Shown here piece after piece: positions 33,535-43,416 of a stretch of DNA of 64,000 nt. The DNA is taken from contig NZ_JACJVP010000023.1 of NCBI RefSeq assembly GCF_014212125.1, positions 142,170 to 206,169 of the forward strand. Direction: 5' to 3'. The position numbers and the translations under genes are program-made. Each line of letters starts with the position of its first letter. The stretch's first letter is position 1. Source of the DNA: Cohnella nanjingensis (GTDB lineage Bacteria; Bacillota; Bacilli; Paenibacillales; Paenibacillaceae). Below the pieces are notes generated by a model. The model ran no database searches. It was not told the DNA's origin and saw only the letters and a list, made by a program, of their open reading frames with translations.

Positions 33535-34569
33535 TTAGCCGTAGCGCACCTCGACCGGCATTCTCGTCCGCGCGGACTCCATGATCGCGAGGATGACCAT
33601 CGTCGTGTTGTAGGCGTCCTCCATCGTGACCAGGAACGGCTCGCCGCTGATCAACTGATCCACGAAGTGGCGGATGCTCTCGTAGGCGAAGCCCTTCGGC
33701 TTGCCGTGGATGAAGTGTCGCACCAGGAGATCCGGACGGTCGGCCTTCGTCTCCGTGAACCGCTCCAGCATCTGGCTGTGCGTCGGATCGACGTTGAACA
33801 TGCCCTTCGTGCCCGTGATGTTCAGCTTCATGTCGTTGACGTTCGGGTTCGCGTTCGGCGTGATCCAGCCGTTCTCCATCGTCGCGATGCCGCCCTTGCG
33901 GAACTCGAGGATCGTCTGGTAGATATCCGTCGTATCGACGCCCAGATCCTTCAGCACGCCCGCGCGGGAGACCGAGTAGACGCGCGCCACCTCGTCGTCG
34001 AACAGCCAGCGCAGGACGTCCACGCTATGATAGCCGAGGAACCACAGGATCGAGGACTTGGCGGCCCAAGGCAGCAGGTCGGTGGCGACCCACTTGATGT
34101 CGTTTAAGCGATAGTAGGCGCTGTAAGGTTCGCCGATCTCGCCGTCCGCGATCGACTGCTTCGGCAGCGCGAACAGCGGACTCCACCGGCTGTGCAGGTC
34201 GACCATCATACGCACGCCGTTGCGTTCGACCGCGGCCACGATCTCGTCGGCTTCCTCCTTCGTCGTCGTCAGCGGCTTCTCGATGATGAAGTGCTTGCCC
34301 GCGTTCGCGCAATCGACGGCGACCCGGGTATGGGCGAAGTCGGGGGTGACGATCGCGACGGCGTCGATATCCGCCGCGCGCAGCATCTCCTGGTGATCCG
34401 TGAACACGGCGGACGCCGGCAAGTTGAACTTGGCCGCCAGCGCCCGCGCGCGCTCCCCGTTCAGATCGCAGATCGCCGCGAATTCGGCGTTCGGATGATC
34501 GTTATAGATGAAGGCATGCGTTTCGCCCCAAGTGCCGGCGCCGACGATCCCCATTTTGATTTTCGACAT
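33535..34569 (-). CDS. Gfo/Idh/MocA family NAD(P)-dependent dehydrogenase
   Basis: Predicted sugar or inositol dehydrogenase. MSKIKMGIVGAGTWGETHAFIYNDHPNAE contains the Rossmann GxGxxG; HFIIEKPLTTTKEEAD holds the EKP motif and the middle domain ends GYHSVDVLRWLF (catalytic His region). 344 residues from ATG 34569; an ATG at 34578 is only 2 nt from its AAAGG. As last gene of the ABC uptake unit it probably starts breakdown of the imported sugar. The substrate cannot be read from sequence. Confidence 0.92.
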   Translation of the reverse strand: MSKIKMGIVGAGTWGETHAFIYNDHPNAEFAAICDLNGERARALAAKFNLPASAVFTDHQEMLRAADIDAVAIVTPDFAHTRVAVDCANAGKHFIIEKPLTTTKEEADEIVAAVERNGVRMMVDLHSRWSPLFALPKQSIADGEIGEPYSAYYRLNDIKWVATDLLPWAAKSSILWFLGYHSVDVLRWLFDDEVARVYSVSRAGVLKDLGVDTTDIYQTILEFRKGGIATMENGWITPNANPNVNDMKLNITGTKGMFNVDPTHSQMLERFTETKADRPDLLVRHFIHGKPKGFAYESIRHFVDQLISGEPFLVTMEDAYNTTMVILAIMESARTRMPVEVRYG

Positions 34570-34609
34570 GTTGTCCATCGCCTTTCCCCATTAAGAAGTG
34601 AATGAATGA

Positions 34610-35434
34610 TTATTTGACGCCCCCGAAGGTGAGCCCCCGGATCATGTATTTCTGAACGATCATGGCGAAGACGAGCATCGGCAGGATCGTGACGACTCCG
34701 ATGGAGGACATCTCGCCCCACGCGACGCCGGACACCGACAGGAACAGGGTGACGGTCGTCGGGAGCGTGCTGGCGTGCGCGCTCGTCAGGAACAGCGCGA
34801 ATACGAATTCGTTCCACGAGTTGATGATGCAGAAGATGGCGGTCGCGATCAGTCCGGGCACGGCGAGCGGCAGAATGATCTGCACGAATACCCGGAACCG
34901 GGACGCCCCGTCGACGAACGCCGCTTCCTCCAAGGCGACCGGGATCTCCTCGAAGAAGCTGCGCATCATCCAGATGGTGAACGGGATGTTGAACAGCATA
35001 TAAGCGACGATGAGGACCAGATGCGTATCGAGCACCCCGACCAGGCTCGCCATGACGAACAGCGGAATGACGGAAGCCATCGGGGGCAGCATCCGCAGAC
35101 TCAGCACCCAGAAGGCGCGGTTCTCCTTCTTCTTGAACTCGAACCGCGCGAACCCGTACGCGGCCATGCCGCCGATAAAGATGGAGATCATCGTGGTCAG
35201 GACGACGACGATGGCGCTGTTCTTCAAGTAGCCGACCGCGTCCCGGTTCTCGAAGACGGCCTTGTAGTTCTCCAGCGTCGGGGAGAAGAACCAGACGCTC
35301 GGATCGTACGTGAGCGCTTTGGACTTGAGGCTGACGAGGATCATCCAGAACATCGGGAACATGCAGAGCAAGCACACGACGAGGAGGACGATGCCCGTTC
35401 CGAATCCGACTTTTTTGTTGCCGTGCGTATTCAT
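34610..35434 (-). CDS. Carbohydrate ABC transporter permease, MalG type
   Basis: Inner-membrane permease of 274 residues with six predicted helices. The cytoplasmic loop EEAAFVDGASRFRVFVQIILPLAVPG is the EAA motif that docks the ATPase. The C-terminus YMIRGLTFGGVK is typical of MalG-like CUT1 permeases. It overlaps the upstream permease stop (ATGA). No ATPase gene is nearby; CUT1 systems in Firmicutes often share one MsmX/MsmK-type ATPase. Confidence 0.95.
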   Translation of the reverse strand: MNTHGNKKVGFGTGIVLLVVCLLCMFPMFWMILVSLKSKALTYDPSVWFFSPTLENYKAVFENRDAVGYLKNSAIVVVLTTMISIFIGGMAAYGFARFEFKKKENRAFWVLSLRMLPPMASVIPLFVMASLVGVLDTHLVLIVAYMLFNIPFTIWMMRSFFEEIPVALEEAAFVDGASRFRVFVQIILPLAVPGLIATAIFCIINSWNEFVFALFLTSAHASTLPTTVTLFLSVSGVAWGEMSSIGVVTILPMLVFAMIVQKYMIRGLTFGGVK

Positions 35435-36315
35435 CCCCGGTTCTCCACCCCTTTCCGGTAAGCCCGAATGAGCAGCCAGCTAATGACCGTAATCAGGATC
35501 AGCAGAATGACCGACACCGCGGCCGAGCGGCCGACCCAACCGGTCTGCGCGAATCCGAGCCGGTAGACGTGCATGCTCAGGAACTCGGTCGAGCTGCCCG
35601 GGCCGCCTTGCGTCAGCGAATAGGGAATGTCGAACGTCTTCAGCGAATCGATCGCGCGGAACACGACGGCCAGCAGGATCATCGGCAGCAGCAGGGGCAG
35701 CGTCACGTAGCGGAAGATCTGCACCCGGTTCGCACCGTCGATCGCCGCCGCCTCATAGGGTTCCGAAGGCAGCGAGCGCATGCCCGCGTATATGATCAAT
35801 GCGACGAACGGCGTGTTCTGCCAGATGTCGACCAGGACGGTGGACAGGAAGGCATTCTCGGCGGACAGCCAGATCACCTTGCCTCCGAAAAAGTGAAGGA
35901 GGTAATTGACGACGCCGTTCTCCGCGTTCAGCATGAGCTTCCAAATTTGTCCCGTGATGCTCGGCGTCATCGCGATCGGGATGATCAGACAGGCGAACAC
36001 CAGCGGCTTCAGCTTGAACTCCCGGTCCAGCAGGACGGCGAGCCAGAAGCCGAGCAGCAATTCCACGACGGTGACGATCGCCATGAAGCCGATGCTGATC
36101 CGCATCGAATACCAGAATTCCGCATCCTGACCCGAGAACAGCCGGATGAAGTTGTCGAGGCCGACGAACTTGAAGTCCTGATAGCCCAGCTCGTAGTTCG
36201 TGAGGCTAAGGCCGTACAGGAATACGGTTGGGATAAAAGTAAGGATGCCGAGGATGAGAATCGCCGGCATGATGTAGACCAGGTGGGGCCGCTTATGCAA
36301 GTAGTTGCGCAGCAA
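35431..36315 (-). CDS. Carbohydrate ABC transporter permease, MalF type
   Basis: 294-residue partner permease with six helices and the EAA loop YEAAAIDGANRVQIFRYVTLPLLLP. The reading begins at a TTG (36315) about 10 nt after AAAGGAG; an out-of-frame ATG lies between, so the exact start is inferred. It sits between the binding-protein and MalG genes as in standard CUT1 order. Confidence 0.93.
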   Translation of the reverse strand: MLRNYLHKRPHLVYIMPAILILGILTFIPTVFLYGLSLTNYELGYQDFKFVGLDNFIRLFSGQDAEFWYSMRISIGFMAIVTVVELLLGFWLAVLLDREFKLKPLVFACLIIPIAMTPSITGQIWKLMLNAENGVVNYLLHFFGGKVIWLSAENAFLSTVLVDIWQNTPFVALIIYAGMRSLPSEPYEAAAIDGANRVQIFRYVTLPLLLPMILLAVVFRAIDSLKTFDIPYSLTQGGPGSSTEFLSMHVYRLGFAQTGWVGRSAAVSVILLILITVISWLLIRAYRKGVENRG

Positions 36316-36396
36316 TTCGTTTCATCTCCTTTCCGGAGCGGCCGGCCGAACGGCGCGCGAGGCGCCGTCCGGCCGATCCGGACCGTCTTGCCCGAC

Positions 36397-37797
36397 TTAC
36401 CCGGTGATGTCTTCCACTTCTTTTTGCGCTTTTTCCGCCGCTTCCTGGACGGTCATCTTGTCGAACATGGCGGCGCTGACGTAGTAGCCGACGCGGTCGA
36501 GGATCTGTCCCAGCTTCGGGCTCGGCGGGATCCAGGAGATGCCCTTCTCGACCAGCACGTTCGCGTCGTTAAGCGCTTCGAGCTGAACCGGATACGAGAT
36601 GTTCTTGGCTGCGAGCTCCTCGTCCTTGTAGACCGAGGTCCGTACGGGAACCCCGCCGCCTTGCACGTATTCTTTCGCTTTTTCCTTGCTGTTCATATAC
36701 ACGATGAAGGCCCATGCGGCTTCTTGCTTCTTGGACAGCGAGGAGATCGACATGTTCCAGCCGGCGAGCGCGCTGGCGCGGCCTGCCGGGCCTTCCGGCG
36801 TCGGCACGAACCCGACCTTGTCCGCGACTTGGGAGCCGCTCGGATCGAGGATCCGGTTCGCGAGCGCGGTGGCGTCGAGCCACATCGCCGCTTTGCCCGT
36901 CGTGAAGGCGGACAGCGCTTCCTCGTGCGTATAGGAGGCGACGTCCTTCGGCGCGTTCTGGAGCAGATCGACGTAGAACTGCATCGCCTGGATCGTCTTC
37001 GGATCGGTCATCGTCGCCTTGCCGGTCTTCTGGTCAATGAAGCCCCCGCCGAAGTTGTACATCAGGCTAAGCAGGCCGGAGGCCGCGTGCGTGCCGCGCT
37101 GGGCGCGCATCGACACGCCGTACAGGCCGTCTTCCTTGCCGTTGAAGAACTTCGCGAGCTCGAGGAACTCGTCCATCGTTTTCGGCGGCTGCTTGCCGTA
37201 CTTGTCGAACAGATCCTTGCGGTAGGCGATGAACCGCGTCTCGCCCGCCGTCGGGATGCCGTACGTCTTGCCTTCGTACTTGCTGATGCCGTTCCGGTAA
37301 GCCGGGACGATATCCTCGTAGTCGAACCAATCCGGCGTCAGCGTCTTGTCCGCGATCAGCTTGTCGAGCGGTTCGACGACTTTCTTCGCGCCGTATTCGC
37401 TCATCCAGAAGCCGTCGACCATGAGCACGTCGTACGTCCCGGTGCGACCGGTGAAGTCGAGCAGCTGCTTGTTCTTCAGGTAGCCTTCCTCCATGACCTC
37501 CCATTTGACGTGGATGCCGGTCAACGCTTCGAATTCCTTCGTCATCTTCTGGAAGGAGTCGGTCGAAGGGTGACTCGCGAAGGCGAGGTTGATCTCCGTG
37601 CCGTCGTACTTGCTCTTGATCGTCTGGCCCCAATCGGCCAAAGTGCCGACCGAGCCGGATGCCCCGCCGGAGGCGGAAGACGATGCCGACGGGCTTGGCG
37701 AATTCGAGGCGTTGCTCCCGCCGTTTCCGCTCGAGCAAGCCGCGAGCGAAGCGGTCAGAACGGATGCGACCGCGATTTGCATGATTTTTTTAGCCAC
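36397..37797 (-). CDS. Extracellular sugar-binding lipoprotein
   Basis: Captures the sugar for the ABC permeases. 466 residues; signal peptide ending in lipobox LAAC (AVASVLTASLAACSSG), then a Ser/Asn-rich linker and a family-1 solute-binding fold (FEALTGIHVKWEVME, YDVLMVDGFWMSEYG, YGIPTAGETRFIAYRKDLF). Start is GTG at 37797 with AAGGAG 9 nt upstream. Transcription likely starts at the promoter near 37911-37939, which could be switched on by the YesN-type regulator. Confidence 0.95.
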   Translation of the reverse strand: MAKKIMQIAVASVLTASLAACSSGNGGSNASNSPSPSASSSASGGASGSVGTLADWGQTIKSKYDGTEINLAFASHPSTDSFQKMTKEFEALTGIHVKWEVMEEGYLKNKQLLDFTGRTGTYDVLMVDGFWMSEYGAKKVVEPLDKLIADKTLTPDWFDYEDIVPAYRNGISKYEGKTYGIPTAGETRFIAYRKDLFDKYGKQPPKTMDEFLELAKFFNGKEDGLYGVSMRAQRGTHAASGLLSLMYNFGGGFIDQKTGKATMTDPKTIQAMQFYVDLLQNAPKDVASYTHEEALSAFTTGKAAMWLDATALANRILDPSGSQVADKVGFVPTPEGPAGRASALAGWNMSISSLSKKQEAAWAFIVYMNSKEKAKEYVQGGGVPVRTSVYKDEELAAKNISYPVQLEALNDANVLVEKGISWIPPSPKLGQILDRVGYYVSAAMFDKMTVQEAAEKAQKEVEDITG

Positions 37798-37910
37798 AAG
37801 CGTACACTCCTTCTCTGGTTGTCCTATGGACTTCTCTATCCTTTTTCCAACTCGGCTGCGCTAGCCGATCCCCCGTTAAACCTGACATGTCACTTGAGGT
37901 AACAATCCAA

Positions 37911-37939
37911 ATTCTAAGACTTGCAAAGGCTTTCAGCAA
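37911..37939 (-). promoter_or_regulatory. Promoter of the sugar ABC operon
   Basis: Minus-strand TTGCTG (37934-37939), 17-bp spacer, TAGAAT (37911-37916), about 115 bp before the binding-protein start. The weak -35 fits activation by the AraC-type regulator encoded just upstream. Confidence 0.6.
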
Positions 37940-37991
37940 TGTATCCTGACACCGAATCTTGTCTTCAAAAAACTAAATCGCTTGCATTCCA

Positions 37992-38022
37992 TAAAAAAAT
38001 GAACCTTGATGTCAAGGTTCAT
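37992..38022 (-). terminator. Terminator after the response regulator
   Basis: Minus strand: ATGAACCTTGA-CA-TCAAGGTTCAT, an 11-bp perfect stem with seven Ts, 20 bp past the stop. Confidence 0.92.
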
Positions 38023-38044
38023 GACATTGTTATGGCGACGGCGT

Positions 38045-39088
38045 CTAATGCTTCTCTTTATATTCCAGCGGGGAGACGCCGTAATGCTTCTTGAACACCT
38101 TCGAGAAATAAGGGTAGTCGTTGAACCCGCACGCGTCGGCTACGGCCGCGATCTTGGCGTCCGTCTGCGCGAGCAGGAAGGCGCTGGCCTTCTCCAAGCG
38201 ATAGTCGTTCAAGTACTGGGTGATCGGCTTCGCCATGACTTCGCGGAACATCTTGCTCATGTACGCCGGGCTCACTTTGGCGTTCGCCGCGATCGCTTGA
38301 AGGTTCAGTTCCTTGTCCCCGTAGCGCGCTTCGATGAAGCGGACCGCTTCGTCGACGACGCGCTTGTTGCGCGGGGACCGCTTGTCCGAGATCGAGGCGA
38401 TCAGCGCGTCCAGATATTGTTCCCAATTGGCGCGCATCTCATCGACGGAGCCGGCCACGCGCAGCTCCTCCGCCGCTTGCGCCTTGGGGTATCCCTTGAG
38501 CAGCAAGTACAGCTCCGAACGGAACAGCAGCTCGAAGTGTCCCATGATCCGCTTCAGCTCCGTCCAGGAATAGCCTTTGTCCGCGCAGAAGCCGAACCAT
38601 TGCCCCAGATGCTCCCGCGACTCGCGCTCGTGCTCGCCCATGACGTCGCGGGCTAACGCCCCGACGATCCCCGTCATCGCCCGGATGCTGTCGAAGTCCA
38701 TGAGCGAGGTCCATTTGGCCGGATCCTTGAGCAGCGTCTTGGACAGCACTTGGTTCAGGCTCTCTTGGGTAATCGGCTTCAGCAGGTAGTCCGCCACCTG
38801 GTGCCTCAGCGCGCGCTGCACGTAGTGAAAGTCCGCGTGGCCCGTCAGGACGATCAGCTCGATATCCGCATGCATCTCCCGGATGCGCTCGATCAGGTCC
38901 AGCCCGTCCATCACGTTCATCTCGATATCGGTCACGATCAGGTCGGGCTTGCTCTCCGCGATCGCAAGCAGCGCTTCTTCGCCGTTCCTCGCCTCCCGCA
39001 TCTCCGTGATCGCGATATGGCTGTTCTCCAGCAGCTTCATGACCCCTTTGCGGATCACCGGCTCGTCGTCAACGATCAAGATCTTCAT
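38045..39088 (-). CDS. YesN-type response regulator with AraC DNA-binding domain
   Basis: 347 residues. Receiver: MKILIVDDEPVIRKGVM with phospho-acceptor Asp in LIVTDIEMNVMDGLDLIERI and the Thr/Lys of VLTGHADFHYVQRALRHQVADYLLKP. The C-terminal AraC domain (NLQAIAANAKVSPAYMSKMFREV ... IAAVADACGFNDYPYFSKVFKKHYGVSPLEY) binds target promoters. It overlaps the sensor gene by 20 bp, forming a two-gene unit upstream of the sugar ABC operon, its probable target. Confidence 0.95.
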   Translation of the reverse strand: MKILIVDDEPVIRKGVMKLLENSHIAITEMREARNGEEALLAIAESKPDLIVTDIEMNVMDGLDLIERIREMHADIELIVLTGHADFHYVQRALRHQVADYLLKPITQESLNQVLSKTLLKDPAKWTSLMDFDSIRAMTGIVGALARDVMGEHERESREHLGQWFGFCADKGYSWTELKRIMGHFELLFRSELYLLLKGYPKAQAAEELRVAGSVDEMRANWEQYLDALIASISDKRSPRNKRVVDEAVRFIEARYGDKELNLQAIAANAKVSPAYMSKMFREVMAKPITQYLNDYRLEKASAFLLAQTDAKIAAVADACGFNDYPYFSKVFKKHYGVSPLEYKEKH

Positions 39089-40853
39089 CGCCGTTCCCCC
39101 TCTTCGGCAGCAGGATCGCTACGTCCACGCCGCCCGACATCGATTCTTGCACGTTCAGCCCGTACGGCGCGCCGTAGCGGAGCCGGATGCGGTTCTGCAC
39201 GTTGCGCAGGCCGATGCCCGACGGCGCGTCTTCTCCGGCGCCGCTCCCCTCGCCTGCGACCTGCAGGAGCTCGTTCATCCGCAGCAGCCGTTCCTCCTCC
39301 ATGCCTTCTCCGTTATCTTCGACATGAATGACATAGCTGCGGTCGTCCACGTCTTCGGCATAGAGCCGCAGATAGTAGTCGCGTTGCCCCGTGAAGGCGT
39401 ACTTGAACGCGTTCTCCACGATCGGCTGCAGCGTCAGCTTGACGATCGGGTAACGGCCGTATGCCGCCAAGCCGTCCATATCGATCTCGAGCTCGGGGTA
39501 GCGCTCGTGCTGAATGTCCAAATACGTGCGCACGTGGGCCGCTTCGACGGCCAGGGGCACCTCCGCCTTCGGGTGGCCGATCGAATAGCGGAAGAAGTCG
39601 GCTAGCGCCTTGCTCATGCGGCTGACGCTCGGCACCTCGTGGATGATCGCCTGGCAGTTGATCACTTCCAGCGTGTTGTACAGGAAGTGCGGATTGATCT
39701 GGTTCTGCATCGCGAGCAGCGTCGCATCCTTCTGCTTCATCTCCGCGTTCAGCTTCTTCATCTCGGCGTCGTGGGCCTTGTCGATCGATTGGGTCATGTT
39801 CTCCAGCATCCGGTTGAAGCCGTTGCCCAGAATCCCGACCTCGTCGGCGAATTTGCCGTTGAACCGCACGTCCAGATCGCCGAGCTCCGCCTTCTTCATG
39901 AGCCGCAGCAGCTTCTTGACCGGCCGGACCAGCGACAGCGACAGAATCAGCGAGATGAACAGCGTGATCAGCGCGATCGCGACGATAATGTAGGGCTGAA
40001 TGCTCCGGACCTTGCGAACCGCTTGGTCGATGAACGTCTGCTTGATGTGCGCCTGTACCTGAAACCCCGACTGGCCGAGGTTCGACTCCATCCGGATATC
40101 GCGTACCGGATCGACGTCTTCGCGCGAAGTGGGCGACGCGTACACGATCTCGCCTGCCGCGTTGCGCAGCTCAAGGTTCAGGTCGGCGGTCGCGAGCAGG
40201 CGGAAGGCGTCGCTGAACATCTTGCCGTTGAGGCGCACGACGAGGATGCCGTCCCGCCCTTGGGCGTCATATCGGCTCAGCGTGAGGTAGATCGTCTTCA
40301 AAGAGCGGTCCTGGAAAAAGAGCAGCTCCTCCGTCGGCTGCGACCAGAAGTTGCTCCGCCCCGCGATGAAGTCCCGGTACCAGCTCTGGGCGCGGTAATC
40401 CATCTCGGGCACGGGCGTCAGCTCCGAATCGTAGAACAGCGTCTCCTTGTCCCCGTCCGCGTGGTCCCGGAGCAGGAAAAACACCGATTCGAGCTCGCTC
40501 GAATACTGCAGGCGGAAGGCGCCGAGCGCGTTCTCGGCCCAAGTCCGGTCCCGGCGCGCTTCGGAAGTCCCGTCCGCGGTGGAGGTCGCCATGAGCCGGT
40601 TCCCGTTGCCCGAGTATTCGAAGAAGTAGTGCACATTGTTCACGATCCGGTAGAGCTGGTTGTCCAGATTGAGCGCCGTCTGGTCGATGGAGCGCTGCAC
40701 CCGGTAGATCTCGTTGTTCGTCAGCACTTCCTTGAAGTAGCGCTGGTAGACGAACGCCATGCCGAACACGCCGATGAACGATACGATCGAGATGGAGATG
40801 AAGATCTTGGTGAAAAACTTGCGGTTCATGATCAGCTTGACGATCCAGTCCAT
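39069..40853 (-). CDS. YesM-type sensor histidine kinase
   Basis: 594 residues from ATG 40853 (GGGGGAG 6 nt upstream). Two membrane helices (IFISISIVSFIGVFGMAFVY; PYIIVAIALITLFISLILSLSLV) enclose a ~260-residue external sensor domain, then HAMP. The kinase core starts with QINPHFLYNTLEVINCQAI containing the phospho-His and ends with VENAFKYAF, EDNGEGM and GIGLRNVQNRIRLRYG. Members of this family usually sense the sugar that the linked ABC system imports. Confidence 0.95.
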   Translation of the reverse strand: MDWIVKLIMNRKFFTKIFISISIVSFIGVFGMAFVYQRYFKEVLTNNEIYRVQRSIDQTALNLDNQLYRIVNNVHYFFEYSGNGNRLMATSTADGTSEARRDRTWAENALGAFRLQYSSELESVFFLLRDHADGDKETLFYDSELTPVPEMDYRAQSWYRDFIAGRSNFWSQPTEELLFFQDRSLKTIYLTLSRYDAQGRDGILVVRLNGKMFSDAFRLLATADLNLELRNAAGEIVYASPTSREDVDPVRDIRMESNLGQSGFQVQAHIKQTFIDQAVRKVRSIQPYIIVAIALITLFISLILSLSLVRPVKKLLRLMKKAELGDLDVRFNGKFADEVGILGNGFNRMLENMTQSIDKAHDAEMKKLNAEMKQKDATLLAMQNQINPHFLYNTLEVINCQAIIHEVPSVSRMSKALADFFRYSIGHPKAEVPLAVEAAHVRTYLDIQHERYPELEIDMDGLAAYGRYPIVKLTLQPIVENAFKYAFTGQRDYYLRLYAEDVDDRSYVIHVEDNGEGMEEERLLRMNELLQVAGEGSGAGEDAPSGIGLRNVQNRIRLRYGAPYGLNVQESMSGGVDVAILLPKRGNGDEDLDR

Positions 40854-41002
40854 GCGGCGCTCCCCCTCTCTGTCGGTTCTCGGCTGCTGAAGCGCTTCCG
40901 CGGCATTTGAGTCCATTCTAACGGAACCTCCGCCTTATTTCATCCCTTGGGCCGCTGGTACATCATGCTTGTCCGTGCGGACCAAGTTCGCGACCGCGCA
41001 AG

Positions 41003-41022
41003 TAAAAACGGCTTTGCCGTCT
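41003..41022 (-). terminator. Terminator hairpin within repeat copy 2
   Basis: Minus strand: ACGGC-AAA-GCCGT followed by five Ts, a second stop signal before the sensor kinase promoter region. Confidence 0.6.
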
Positions 41023-41099
41023 TCTTACGCGGCGACACGTTTTTATCGGAGGTCATGCGAATTGGGATAGGCGTGAAACTTATAAATGCCGGATGATCA
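41003..41099. repeat. Dispersed intergenic repeat, copy 2
   Basis: AAGTAAAAACGGCTTTGCCGTC comes first (41001-41022), then a 14-bp link and the 63-bp core 41037-41099, 79% identical to the core of copy 1. It lies between the terminator of the Ig-like gene and the sensor kinase start. The GGATAGGCGTGAAACTT segment is conserved. Confidence 0.75.
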
Positions 41100-41127
41100 A
41101 AAAATCCCGCCGATTCGGCGGGATTTG
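41098..41127 (-). terminator. Terminator of the Ig-like repeat protein gene
   Basis: Minus strand: AAATCCCGCC-GAAT-GGCGGGATTT plus further Ts, 30 bp after the stop. Confidence 0.92.
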
Positions 41128-41157
41128 ATGTTCGAAGCGCGTTTGCGGAGGCCGTTT

Positions 41158-43416
41158 TTATTTGACCTTCACGCGGATGCTGACGGTCTTGCCGCCGTAG
41201 GCCGCCTTGATCGTGACGCTGCCTTTGGCAACCGCCGTGACCGTGCCGTTCGTCGCTTTGGCGACTTTGGCGGACGGCGCCGTATAGGCCGAGTACGAAG
41301 TGACGTCGAGCGTTCTGCCGTTCTCGTAGACGGCCGTCACGACGACCTTCTCCGACGCGCCGGGCGCCAACGTCAGGGACGGCTCCGACACGGTCAGCTT
41401 GCTCAGCTTCGCCTTGACCGTGACCGGAACCTCCAACTGCTTGCCTTGGATGGAGGCGGTCAGCTTGCCGCTGCCTTCCTCGGCGAGCGACTTGACGATG
41501 CTGCCCTTCACCGTGAGGAGCGTATTCGATGAAGCTTGCCATTCGACGCGGGTGCTGAGGGTTACCTTTTTGCCCGACTTGGTGTTGCCGGTCACCTTGA
41601 TCGACTGGGACTTGTTCAAAGTCAGCGAGACGGCGGCCGGTTCGATGACGAAGCTCGCGTACTCTTCCTCCACCGTTACTTGGACGCGAACCGTCTTGTT
41701 CGAGTACGTGCCCGTCAGCGTTACCTTGGCGGGAAGCAGACCTTTCAGCGTCTTCTCCCTCACGACCAGGTTGGTCGAGGATGACTTCCAAGTGACCTTG
41801 TCCGTCACGTCTTCCTCGTTGCCGTCCTCATAGACGACCCGAATCTTGGGCAGGTCGACCTCCTTGCCGATGACGATGCTCACGTTGTCGTTGTCCGCGA
41901 TGAGCGTCAGCGCCTTCTTGGTCACGTTCACTTCCAGCGACTTCGCGATCTCGCCGCCGGCGCCGTTCACGATCTTCGCCGTCAGCGTGGCCGTGCCGAC
42001 ATCCAATGCCTTCCATTTGCCGTCTTCGTCGAGGCTGACGATCCCTTCGTCCGAAGAGGTCCAGGTCACGGCCTTGCCGAGATCGACGGCGCCGCCGTTA
42101 ATCGAGGTTCCCTTGACCGACGGGAGATCGCCCTTGTCGTCCACATAGACGTCCAGCTTCGTCTTCCCGAGCTCCATCTTCTCGATCGTCGGGTAGACCG
42201 TCACGGACAATTCTTTGGAGACGCCCTTGTAGGTCAGCTTGATCTTGGTCGTGCCTTCGCCGCGCGGCGTGATCGTCGCCGTGCCGCCGTTACCGCTCAC
42301 CGAGGCGACGAGCAGATTGGCCGATTCCCATACCGCTCCGATCAGGTCCGGATCCGTCGACGCGCCGTTCACGGCCTTCGCCGTCACGGGCAAGGGCTCG
42401 CCTTGAAGCGACAGGTATTGGGCTTCGTTAGGCGACAGCTGCAGCGCCTCATAGGGCGCGCGTACTGCCAGGGTAGCCGTGCCGACCGAGCCCATGTACG
42501 TTGCCGTGATCGTAGCCGTGCCTGGGCTGACCGCCTTGATCTTGCCCTTCTCGTCGACGGTCGCTACTGCTTCGTTGCTGCTTTTCCAGGTGGCCAGAGA
42601 AGCGACGTTCTCCTTGCCGCCCCCGGACTTGGTCGCCATGGCCTTCAGCTGCTGATCGGCTTCGCCGACCTGCATCTCGAACGGGCCGGCCTTGCCGTCG
42701 GACGACTGGATCGCCAGCGTCTTGTAGGGCAGCGTTACGTTAAATTCGATCTTATCCGTTCGGCCTTGATACTTCGCGGTGATCGTCGTCTTGCCGGCGG
42801 CGACAAGCGTGACGACGCCTTTGTCGACGGTCGCGACCGCTTCGTTCGAAGAAGTCCAGCTCGCCTTGGCGGTCAGGTCCGTCTCCGCGCCGCCGTCGAC
42901 GCCGAACGCGTCCAGGCTGTGCGATTCGCCGAGCTGCACGTCGAGCTTGTCCGGCGCCGCTTCGGTCAGGCCGTGGCGCTTCAGCGTCAAGCCGGAGTAG
43001 CGGTAGCGGGCGTTCAGCGTCACGCTGGCGGAGTAGCCTTGATATTTGCCCGTGATGACGACGTTGGTCGCTTCGCCGTTTGCCGTCACGACGCCTTTGT
43101 TGACGGTGACCGCCGAATTGGAAGAGATCCACGTCGCGTCGTTGGTGACATTGTCCGTTCTGGCGGAGCCGTCCACGCTCAAGTTCGCCCACAGCAGCAG
43201 GGCGAGGGAGCCGTCTTCGACGTACAGCGTCTTCTCGTCCGGCGTCAGCTCGTCCAGTCGCACGCTGGATACCGTCGTCGCGGCGGAGGCGATGCCCGAT
43301 TCCCCGATCGGGAGCCAGAGCAGAATCGCGAACAAGAAGACCGCCGTCAGGCGCGTCAAGATCGAAGAGGGACGTGTGCTAGCGGGCTGTTTCCTTGCGT
43401 TGCGGATGCTGATCAT
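41158..43416 (-). CDS. Secreted multi-domain bacterial Ig-like (Big_2) protein
   Basis: 752 residues, exported by an N-terminal signal peptide (LTAVFLFAILLWLPIGESGIASAA). About eight Ig-like units of ~85 residues follow, each marked by a W-x-SSN/SSD strand: WISSNSAVTV, WTSSNEAVATV, WKSSNEAVATVD, WESANLLVASV, WTSSDEGIVSLD, WKSSSTNLVV, WQASSNTLLTV, and a final YTAPSAKVAK unit, typically with a G(T/K)xxITAxYxG strand. No enzymatic domain, LPXTG or SLH motif is visible, so it may be a surface-associated adhesin or scaffold. AGGAGG lies 12 nt before ATG 43416, longer than ideal. Confidence 0.88.
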   Translation of the reverse strand: MISIRNARKQPASTRPSSILTRLTAVFLFAILLWLPIGESGIASAATTVSSVRLDELTPDEKTLYVEDGSLALLLWANLSVDGSARTDNVTNDATWISSNSAVTVNKGVVTANGEATNVVITGKYQGYSASVTLNARYRYSGLTLKRHGLTEAAPDKLDVQLGESHSLDAFGVDGGAETDLTAKASWTSSNEAVATVDKGVVTLVAAGKTTITAKYQGRTDKIEFNVTLPYKTLAIQSSDGKAGPFEMQVGEADQQLKAMATKSGGGKENVASLATWKSSNEAVATVDEKGKIKAVSPGTATITATYMGSVGTATLAVRAPYEALQLSPNEAQYLSLQGEPLPVTAKAVNGASTDPDLIGAVWESANLLVASVSGNGGTATITPRGEGTTKIKLTYKGVSKELSVTVYPTIEKMELGKTKLDVYVDDKGDLPSVKGTSINGGAVDLGKAVTWTSSDEGIVSLDEDGKWKALDVGTATLTAKIVNGAGGEIAKSLEVNVTKKALTLIADNDNVSIVIGKEVDLPKIRVVYEDGNEEDVTDKVTWKSSSTNLVVREKTLKGLLPAKVTLTGTYSNKTVRVQVTVEEEYASFVIEPAAVSLTLNKSQSIKVTGNTKSGKKVTLSTRVEWQASSNTLLTVKGSIVKSLAEEGSGKLTASIQGKQLEVPVTVKAKLSKLTVSEPSLTLAPGASEKVVVTAVYENGRTLDVTSYSAYTAPSAKVAKATNGTVTAVAKGSVTIKAAYGGKTVSIRVKVK